From Deltaproteobacteria bacterium (GTDB taxonomy: Bacteria > Desulfobacterota > BSN033 > UBA1163), in the NCBI GenBank assembly GCA_016875155.1, contig VGSD01000119.1, positions 1-7,915 on the forward strand: a DNA stretch of 7,915 nucleotides, written 5' to 3'. The first letter of the stretch is position 1. The number at the start of each line of letters is the position of its first letter. The notes beneath the pieces are model-generated. The model was not told the DNA's origin and made no database searches. It saw only the letters and a list, made by a program, of their open reading frames with translations. This document shows, piece by piece, positions 1 to 4,918 of this stretch. A program made the position numbers and the translations under genes.

Positions 1-179
1 TTAAAGTCCGTGATGACCAGATCCATGGGGGTCGTTTGAAGGATATGGATGGCTTCAGCCGCGTTCGAGGCAATAAAAGTTCGGTATCCCTTGGAGGTCA
101 GGTTTCTCTGGAGCACCTCCAATGTATCCGGGGTGTCATCTACAATTAGAATCTGTTCTTTTCTGACCGAATTATCCAT
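1..179 (-). CDS. Response regulator, receiver domain (partial, cut by window edge)
   Basis: This is the N-terminal 59 codons of a response regulator; the rest lies beyond base 1. Reading from ATG at 179, residues 9-15 are QILIVDD, which holds the Mg-binding acidic pair D14/D15 of a CheY-like receiver. DLVITDF at residues 53-59 places the phosphoacceptor at D58. The segment between them (TPDTLEVLQRNLTSKGY, then the FIASNAAEAIHIL helix) has the usual alpha/beta pattern. The start is well supported: GGAGGTGA lies 4 bases upstream, inside the last codons of the kinase gene, and the kinase TAG directly abutts this ATG. The two are therefore translationally coupled and the protein is very probably phosphorylated by that kinase. 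The output domain is not visible, so it could be an NtrC-type sigma-54 activator, a winged-helix regulator or a stand-alone receiver. The NtrB-like kinase mildly favours the first. Confidence 0.9.
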   Translation of the reverse strand, partial: MDNSVRKEQILIVDDTPDTLEVLQRNLTSKGYRTFIASNAAEAIHILQTTPMDLVITDF

Positions 180-1835
180 CTATTCACCTCCCTCAACCTC
201 GTTTGAACCTCTGAGGGGCAATTGAACCTCGAACCGTGAGCCCTGATTCGGTTTGCTTTCGACTCTGATAACCCCTCCGTGGGAGGTCACAATTCCATGA
301 ACCACGGGAAGTCCCAATCCGGTTCCCTGACCGATGTCTTTCGTCGTAAAAAATGGAATGAAGATCTGCTTCATGACCTCTTCGTTCATGCCGATCCCCG
401 TATCTTCCACGATGAGTGCGAGGTGCTCTTGGCCGGCGAAAGTCTGCACGGTCAATCTGCCACCCGACTCCATAGCCTGCAAGGCATTGATGATCAGATT
501 GACAATCACTTGATTCAATTGTGCCGGATCGGCCGGGATTTCCGGCAGTGAGGGAGAAAGCGATCGATGAAGCTCGATGCCCTGTTTGGCGAACCGGGAT
601 TCAAAAAAATTAAGCCCCTCCTCGACCAATTGATTCAAATTTACTCTTGTCTTTCTTGTGACCATTTTACGGGCAAAGATTAAGAGCTTCTTGACGACCT
701 CCCGTGCATTCAAAGAGGCCGTTAGAATCTTATCGATGTCCGAATCCGCCTGCTTGGGCAGTCCGGGACATTTTTTTGCAAGCTGGGCAAATCCCAGGAT
801 ATTTCCAAGAGGCTCGTTCAGTTCATGGGCTACACCCGCAGAAAGCTGTCCGATGGTGGCCAGTCGGTCGGCATGGCGAAGCTGGTTTTCGAGATCCATT
901 TTTTCCCGCTCAGCCTCTCTCCGTGTAATGATAATTGCTACCTCTCTTCCAACTGTATCCAGGAGATTCCGTTCCTCTCTCATAAAAGGGCCTTCATCCA
1001 GTTCCGGCCTCTCCTCCATATAGAAGACCTCGATCTGTCCCCTTGTCTCTTTATGGACAACGATGTCTGTAGCCTGCTTCCATCTTCCCTCTTTAAACTG
1101 AGGGGTACAATATGAATGGCTGTCCATGACGATCCTTGCAGATGAAATTTCAGGGTATAGCCAGGCAGGAGGGAGCAGTTCGACAATGCCGTGCAAAATC
1201 TCTTCCAGCGTTATTCCGGGTTGGGAAACGAGGCGTGCAATGCCGTAAAGACACGTCAGCTCTTTAACGCGTTCGCGTAAATCAATCTGGGCATCCCGGT
1301 ATGCTGCGGCAATTTCAAGGCTCCGGGCAAGACCTTCATAGCGTTCGATTTCCCTCTTTTTAAAGTAGTTTCTTAAATTGCTTTTCAACTGAAGCAGCCC
1401 GATTCTTTTTTGATTGACCGAGAGGGGGATCAGGAAGAGGGAGGGGTAATGATCGCTTTTGGACAGCATAGATTTGGGAGGTTCGATCTTATTCCTGAGG
1501 ATATTATTGCAAATACGGATGAAGTTCGGATTATCCTCCGGCTCCGGGATGATCTCTCCATCTTCATTTTGTGCGGAGGATCTAATTCTAAAAAAAATGT
1601 TATTTGGGGGGTGACGTTTCACCACGCTTCGGAAATACTTACCATGGTCTTTCAGCCACAGCTCGACCTCATCGGCATCAGAGAATTCAAGGATCTTTCG
1701 AGAGACCTCCCGCTGGAAATCAGGTCTCAGAATCACATAATTTGCCAACTGGAGGATGTGATAGGCGAGTGACTGAAAATCGTCTTGAGAATGGATTCGC
1801 CGATTTTCTTTTTTGTTTTTCTTTGAAAGCCTCAT
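180..1835 (-). CDS. Soluble sensor histidine kinase (GAF-like sensor, HisKA, HATPase_c)
   Basis: This is a cytoplasmic two-component kinase of about 551 residues from ATG 1835. That ATG has GGGGA upstream at reasonable spacing; an in-frame GTG at 1862 (560 residues) has no ribosome binding site. Positions below use the 560-residue frame. There is no hydrophobic segment long enough to span a membrane. Residues about 30-190 look like a divergent GAF domain. A linker of the RERVKELTCLYGIARLV type (197-212) leads into a second GAF-like region (about 213-310) and a short helix. HisKA follows with the H-box SAGVAHELNEPL, phospho-accepting H346. The ATPase shows an N-box around N455/N459 (VNLIINALQ), G1 EDTGIGM at 486-492, F-box IFIPFFTT and G2 GQGTGLGL at 511-518. 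All catalytic boxes are intact, so it should be active. The type resembles NtrB/AtoS-like kinases. It is divergent from the TAXI gene, so control of the transporter is plausible but is inferred from position only. The signal is unknown. Confidence 0.93.
   Translation of the reverse strand: MRLSKKNKKENRRIHSQDDFQSLAYHILQLANYVILRPDFQREVSRKILEFSDADEVELWLKDHGKYFRSVVKRHPPNNIFFRIRSSAQNEDGEIIPEPEDNPNFIRICNNILRNKIEPPKSMLSKSDHYPSLFLIPLSVNQKRIGLLQLKSNLRNYFKKREIERYEGLARSLEIAAAYRDAQIDLRERVKELTCLYGIARLVSQPGITLEEILHGIVELLPPAWLYPEISSARIVMDSHSYCTPQFKEGRWKQATDIVVHKETRGQIEVFYMEERPELDEGPFMREERNLLDTVGREVAIIITRREAEREKMDLENQLRHADRLATIGQLSAGVAHELNEPLGNILGFAQLAKKCPGLPKQADSDIDKILTASLNAREVVKKLLIFARKMVTRKTRVNLNQLVEEGLNFFESRFAKQGIELHRSLSPSLPEIPADPAQLNQVIVNLIINALQAMESGGRLTVQTFAGQEHLALIVEDTGIGMNEEVMKQIFIPFFTTKDIGQGTGLGLPVVHGIVTSHGGVIRVESKPNQGSRFEVQLPLRGSNEVEGGE
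184..191 (-). promoter_or_regulatory. Ribosome binding site of the response regulator, inside the kinase 3' end
   Basis: GGAGGTGA on the minus strand is a near-perfect Shine-Dalgarno sequence. It is formed by the codons of the kinase C-terminal Gly-Gly-Glu and sits just before TAG-ATG. It fixes the regulator start at base 179 and makes coupled translation of kinase and regulator likely. Confidence 0.75.
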
Positions 1836-1943
1836 TCGGTTTCCCCGCACAATAAATAACACTGAGAGGAAGATACTGCAACCGGCGAAACATCTTTCCC
1901 ATCTTTGTTTTTGAATCTTTTAAAGGGGCACCCGTATCCTTGC

Positions 1944-1972
1944 TTGACAATCAAGGTCAAATTTTATATAAA
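1944..1972 (+). promoter_or_regulatory. Near-consensus sigma-70 promoter of the TAXI gene
   Basis: A -35 of TTGACA (1944-1949) and a -10 of TATAAA (1967-1972) are separated by exactly 17 bases. The transcription start would fall near 1979, giving a leader of about 28 bases before ATG 2008. The -35 lies inside the imperfect palindrome CTTGA-CAA-TCAAG (1943-1955), which could be an operator. A sigma-54 promoter was looked for and not found. Confidence 0.72.
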
Positions 1973-1992
1973 GAGGGCACTTCATCGTTATG

Positions 1993-2001
1993 AAAGGAGG
2001 T
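1993..2001 (+). promoter_or_regulatory. Ribosome binding site deciding the TAXI start
   Basis: AAAGGAGGT ends 6 bases before ATG 2008. An in-frame ATG at 1990 lies upstream of this site and would put the Shine-Dalgarno sequence inside the gene. That ATG would also add MKGGYR in front of a normal signal peptide. The start at 2008 is therefore preferred. Confidence 0.85.
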
Positions 2002-2007
2002 TATCGC

Positions 2008-2967
2008 ATGAAACGGTATGTCGTATTCGTTCTTATCGCTCTTTTTGTTTTTGGAGTTTCAACGGCGTGGGCGCAGAAGGCGGTTCGGCTCTCTATTGCC
2101 ACCGGAGGAACAGGAGGGGTTTATTATCCTCTGGGTGGCGGAATGGCCAATATCATCTCCAAATATATCCCTTATGCGGAGGCCACCGCAGAGGTAACGA
2201 CTGCCTCAGTCGATAACTGCCTTCTGGTTGGGGGAAGGAAAGCCGATCTAGCCCTGATCATGGCAGATGTGGGATGGGATGCCTTTCAGGGAAAGGGGAA
2301 GTTTAAGGAAAAGGTTGCCCTGAGGACCTTGGCTGTTCTCTATCCTAACAATATGCATGTGGTAACTTTAGAGGGAAAGGGGATAGAGAAAGTGAGCGAC
2401 CTGAAGGGAAAAAGGATTTCCACGGGGGCACCAGGAAGCGGGACAGAGGTAAAGGCCCTAAGGGTTCTCGAAGCCTACGGATTGGATCCTGACAAGGATA
2501 TGACCCGAGACAAATTGGGAGCTTCCGAATCAGCCGGGGCATTGAAGGACAGAAAAATTGATGCCTACTTCTGGGATGGAGGCATTCCCACTGCTTCCGT
2601 GACCGATGTTGGGGCCACCCCAGGGATTAAGATGAAACTCATCGGCCATGAAGATGCTATTCCTAAGATGAGAGAGAAGTATGGTCCTCTCTATGTGAAG
2701 GGGGTTATCCCGGCGAAGAGCTATCCGGGGCAGGATGTGGATGTTCCAATCGCTGTCGTTTGGAATCTATTGGTCTGCAATGAGAATATGAAAGGCGATG
2801 TCGCCTATGATATCGTGAAGACACTCTTTGAGCGGAAACCTGAACTGGTTACCGTACACAAGGAAGCAGGATGGCTTGCCCTGGAACCACAGGTCGGCGG
2901 CTCACCGATCCCCGTGCATCCCGGAGCAATCCGTTATTTTACAGAGAAAGGGCTGAAACTTAAATAA
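2008..2967 (+). CDS. TAXI-family TRAP transporter solute-binding protein
   Basis: This is the periplasmic receptor of a tripartite ATP-independent transporter, 319 residues, the usual size for TAXI (TRAP-associated extracytoplasmic immunogenic) proteins. The N-terminus MKRYVVFVLIALFVFGVSTAWA is a classical Sec signal peptide with probable cleavage after AWA, before QKAVRLS. The mature protein begins with the family hallmark SIATGGTGGVYYPLGGGMA (residues 28-46), which lines the ligand site. Further TAXI features are the TTASVDN segment, DLKGKRISTGAPGSGTEV, an FWDGG-type motif and a C-terminal HPGAIRYFTEKG. The ligand cannot be read from sequence; characterised TAXI receptors bind small anions such as glutamate or 2-oxoglutarate. 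It is the first gene of a two-gene unit with the DUF1850 gene. The matching fused permease lies about 1.9 kb downstream, beyond an opposite-strand gene, rather than directly adjacent. Confidence 0.95.
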   Translation: MKRYVVFVLIALFVFGVSTAWAQKAVRLSIATGGTGGVYYPLGGGMANIISKYIPYAEATAEVTTASVDNCLLVGGRKADLALIMADVGWDAFQGKGKFKEKVALRTLAVLYPNNMHVVTLEGKGIEKVSDLKGKRISTGAPGSGTEVKALRVLEAYGLDPDKDMTRDKLGASESAGALKDRKIDAYFWDGGIPTASVTDVGATPGIKMKLIGHEDAIPKMREKYGPLYVKGVIPAKSYPGQDVDVPIAVVWNLLVCNENMKGDVAYDIVKTLFERKPELVTVHKEAGWLALEPQVGGSPIPVHPGAIRYFTEKGLKLK

Positions 2968-3447
2968 TTGAAACGGAAGAACTGGCCCCTCCTGGCGCTG
3001 ATTGGGCTTTTGATCGTGGCAGGAGGGGTTTTTATTTTTAAGAAGGTCACGCTTCTCCAGTTAGAAAACCTGGACCGCAAAACGACTCTCCAGATACGGG
3101 TCAGCCCAACCGAGCCCTTCTCCCTGTTTTACACTCATTCCATCTACCTTGAGCCAGTCATCGAAGAATTCCGAATCAAAGATGAAACCATTCTCCTTGA
3201 AGGGGTGAGGACGAAGAGCCCGGGGGTGATGGAATATTACGGATTTGAAGATACGACAGAATTCCATCCAGTCAGGCAGAAATTTGAAACTCTTTATCTG
3301 AGAAAGGGAAGCGCAGAAGAGCAGGGACTGATCGTGAAGGAGAGGAAGATCTATTTCAGCGAGATCGGAGAAAAAGGGGATCGGATCCGATTGAGAGTGG
3401 TTTCGATGCCCCTGGGATATTATTTTTTAAGGCATTTTAAAACCTAA
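2968..3447 (+). CDS. DUF1850 domain protein, TRAP-associated, membrane-anchored
   Basis: This is a protein of 159 residues beginning with a lysine-rich start and one hydrophobic helix (residues about 7-24). The helix is a signal anchor or uncleaved signal, so the rest probably faces the periplasm. The segment FSLFYTHSIYLEPVIEEFRI (51-70), with its Thr-His-Ser and following Pro/Glu-rich strand, is the signature of DUF1850. Genes of this family recur next to TAXI receptors and fused TRAP permeases; their biochemical role is not known to me, and accessory or assembly functions are only guesses. The start is a TTG that directly follows the TAXI stop codon. The only upstream purine run is a poor GAGAAAGGG about 14 bases away, so translation probably depends on coupling to the TAXI gene. 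No in-frame ATG lies ahead of the hydrophobic helix, so the TTG is the sensible choice. Confidence 0.85.
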   Translation: MKRKNWPLLALIGLLIVAGGVFIFKKVTLLQLENLDRKTTLQIRVSPTEPFSLFYTHSIYLEPVIEEFRIKDETILLEGVRTKSPGVMEYYGFEDTTEFHPVRQKFETLYLRKGSAEEQGLIVKERKIYFSEIGEKGDRIRLRVVSMPLGYYFLRHFKT

Positions 3448-3494
3448 CCCCCCTTCGTCCCCCCTTAAATTAAGGGGGGAATAGAGGGGGGTTA
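3445..3494. terminator. Nested GC-rich inverted repeat between convergent genes (putative bidirectional terminator)
   Basis: There is an outer pair TAACCCCCC (3445-3453) / GGGGGGTTA (3486-3494) and an inner pair CCCCCCTTAA (3459-3468) / TTAAGGGGGG (3470-3479) around a single A. They are separated by a short unmatched internal loop (TTCGT opposite AATAGA). The TAA of the outer arm is the DUF1850 stop codon. The element lies between two convergent genes, the right place for a two-way terminator. There is no clear U-tract on the plus strand after the stem; the minus-strand exit reads GGTTTTAAAA, which is only a weak one. It may instead be, or also be, a member of a dispersed C-run/G-run intergenic repeat family. 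Confidence 0.6.
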
Positions 3495-3505
3495 TACATC
3501 ATTAT

Positions 3506-4831
3506 TCAATCGAAGGGATCTTTTTTTCTGGTCTGATGCAATAGTAGATTTGGAAGATTGCCAGAAGAATCAAAAACCATAGGGTAGGGTCCTTTTAGAA
3601 TCTCTAAGTCGGATTTCTTCTTAAGCTCTTCCAGATAAATTTCAGAAACCTCCACCTCATCCAATTGAAGGGTGTTCTTAATACGCACAATCCTGGTCCT
3701 GTCCGGCGGGGTGAGGCCTGTTGAACCCAGCGCTACCTGAATGGCCTCGAGGTCGGTTTCAAAGTGCATCGGGATGGAAGCCTTTTCAAGGCTGATTGCT
3801 GTAATACAGTTCATGTAGGTAGCCTGAGAGTCGATTTTTTCAACCAGCCTTTTGGTGGCGAGGTCGGCCAGACCGATTCCGATGGCATTGCCATTGGACG
3901 AATCTGTCAGATCTCGCACGAAGAGCCTTTTCACACAGGTGGGATGAGGAAAGGTTCCGATGATGTCCCGATTTCGACCGGTGACATTAGGATCCATTCC
4001 AACCCCGCTGATATCTTTTCCCATCTCATCCACGATCAGCAGATCGATATCATTAAAAGGGAGTTTGGGCATCATCGCTTTTGCATGAGACAGAAGGTCC
4101 TTCTCTTCTGCCTCTATCTCTTCAGGCATTAACCCAACGACTTTGGCTGTCTCATCGTAACCATTCTCCACAATTCCCAGTCCAAAGAGAATAGGGGCAT
4201 TTTTCAAAACCACCCTGGCGGCATCCTCGATGATTTTTGGGAAACCATACTCGATGGCCGCCTTGTGGTAGAGGTCTGCTCCCTTCTGCTTCCCCATGCC
4301 AATCCCCATCATCTTCATCAATCCGCTCTCAATGGGCCCTTTGAACTTGGTATGGGGTTTAATACGATTGACCACGATGATATGGTCAGCTTGATAAGCC
4401 TTCTTATCCACACAGACCGGGAGATTCCCCTTGGTTTGACCGATTTCAACAACTTCCATAGAAGAAAGAATAGGAGCGCCGATCAGATCTTCCGTGATCT
4501 GATAATGCTTTAGGAGATCGGTCTGACCTTCTGCCGTGGCGCCACCATGGGAGCCCATGGCTGGGAAGAGAAAGGGCTGGGTTCTCAAGGGTCGGAGGTA
4601 TTCGACGATCGTCTTCAGGATAAGGGCGATGTTGGAAATTCCGCGACTACCTGCGGTGATGGCGATCGAGTGGCCCGGTCGGAGTTTTTCACTGAACGAT
4701 AACCGGTTTAATTCATCGGTTACCGCCTGTTGAATGTCTCGGACCGAAGTCCGATCAAAGGTCTGACGAATGCGATACATCTTTGGAAACATCATAGAGA
4801 TATTACTATGATTTATGATTGGGTTTGTCAA
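3506..4831 (-). CDS. LarA-like (DUF2088-type) nickel-pincer cofactor-dependent isomerase homologue
   Basis: This is a soluble protein of 441 residues, close to the length of lactate racemase LarA. It carries the family's N-terminal motifs: TAGSRGISN (59-67), MGSHGGATAEG (92-102), NRIKPHTKFKGPIESG (155-170), GLMKMMGIGMGKQKGA (170-185) and DLYHKAA. By position and spacing H95, H160, K173 and H189 correspond to LarA catalytic H108 and H174, cofactor-attaching K184 and nickel ligand H200; the K-to-H spacing of 16 is identical. The C-terminal half (VDEMGKDISGVGMDPNVTGR, 267-286) differs from true lactate racemases. The protein is therefore better called a LarA homologue of unknown substrate, probably acting on a 2-hydroxy acid. 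The cofactor genes larB, larC and larE are not in the window. The start is TTG 4831: GAAAGG lies upstream at good spacing, whereas internal ATGs (4795, 4792, 4780) lack one. It is convergent with DUF1850 and divergent from the TRAP permease. Catabolism of the transported compound is an inference from neighbourhood. Confidence 0.82.
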   Translation of the reverse strand: MTNPIINHSNISMMFPKMYRIRQTFDRTSVRDIQQAVTDELNRLSFSEKLRPGHSIAITAGSRGISNIALILKTIVEYLRPLRTQPFLFPAMGSHGGATAEGQTDLLKHYQITEDLIGAPILSSMEVVEIGQTKGNLPVCVDKKAYQADHIIVVNRIKPHTKFKGPIESGLMKMMGIGMGKQKGADLYHKAAIEYGFPKIIEDAARVVLKNAPILFGLGIVENGYDETAKVVGLMPEEIEAEEKDLLSHAKAMMPKLPFNDIDLLIVDEMGKDISGVGMDPNVTGRNRDIIGTFPHPTCVKRLFVRDLTDSSNGNAIGIGLADLATKRLVEKIDSQATYMNCITAISLEKASIPMHFETDLEAIQVALGSTGLTPPDRTRIVRIKNTLQLDEVEVSEIYLEELKKKSDLEILKGPYPMVFDSSGNLPNLLLHQTRKKDPFD

Positions 4832-4850
4832 CCCGGTAGCCTTTCAATCA

Positions 4851-4882
4851 AAATTTCATTGACAATAAAACCAAATTTCATT
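4851..4882. repeat. Direct repeat AAATTTCATT, 22-base period, in the divergent intergenic region
   Basis: AAATTTCATT occurs at 4851-4860 and again at 4873-4882, starts 22 bases apart, about two helical turns. The first copy overlaps the TTGACA box and the second lies just before the likely -10. The same-face spacing is what paired regulator sites look like, but the region is AT-rich and chance cannot be excluded. Confidence 0.5.
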
Positions 4883-4886
4883 TAAG
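4859..4886 (+). promoter_or_regulatory. Probable sigma-70 promoter of the TRAP permease gene
   Basis: TTGACA at 4859-4864 is a perfect -35. The -10 is weak: TTTAAG (4881-4886) at 16 bases, or TAAGGT (4883-4888) at 18 bases. A poor -10 with a perfect -35 and flanking repeats suggests a promoter that needs help from an activator. The layout TTGACAAT, 6 bases, AAATTT resembles the TAXI promoter, which has the same blocks 7 bases apart. Confidence 0.45.
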
Positions 4887-4887
4887 G

Positions 4888-4906
4888 TATATGAGTTTTT
4901 CATATA
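4888..4906. promoter_or_regulatory. Perfect inverted repeat just upstream of the TRAP permease ribosome binding site
   Basis: TATATGA (4888-4894) and TCATATA (4900-4906) are perfect inverse copies around GTTTT. The element ends a few bases before the Shine-Dalgarno AGAGGTGA (4908-4915). It could be an operator at the transcription start or a small AU-rich leader hairpin. As an RNA stem of seven mainly A-U pairs it would be weak, so a protein-binding site is the more likely reading. Confidence 0.4.
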
Positions 4907-4918
4907 AAGAGGTGAAGT

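Noticed and set aside
658..1115. Plus-strand reading frames opposite the kinase (96-121 residues)
   Set aside because: They overlap the conserved HisKA/GAF coding region on the other strand and have no domain or ribosome binding site of their own.
1836..1862. GTG at 1862 as the kinase start
   Set aside because: No ribosome binding site precedes it, whereas ATG 1835 has a purine-rich GGGGA upstream. The extra nine residues show no domain character.
1925..1945. GGGGCAC...TTGCTT as a sigma-54 promoter upstream of the TAXI gene
   Set aside because: The GG and GC elements are 13 bases apart instead of the required 10, and a far better sigma-70 promoter overlaps the region.
1990..2007. Earlier ATG (1990) as the TAXI start
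   Set aside because: The strong Shine-Dalgarno sequence lies downstream of this ATG, and the added residues would precede a complete, normal signal peptide.
4545..4560. Perfect inverted repeat CCATGGG-AG-CCCATGG
   Set aside because: It lies in the coding sequence for the conserved Met-Gly-Ser-His-Gly motif of the LarA-like protein and is explained by codon choice.
4903..4908. TATAAA as a -10 box for the TRAP permease
   Set aside because: It would start transcription at or inside the Shine-Dalgarno sequence, leaving no usable leader, and no -35 lies at a proper distance.
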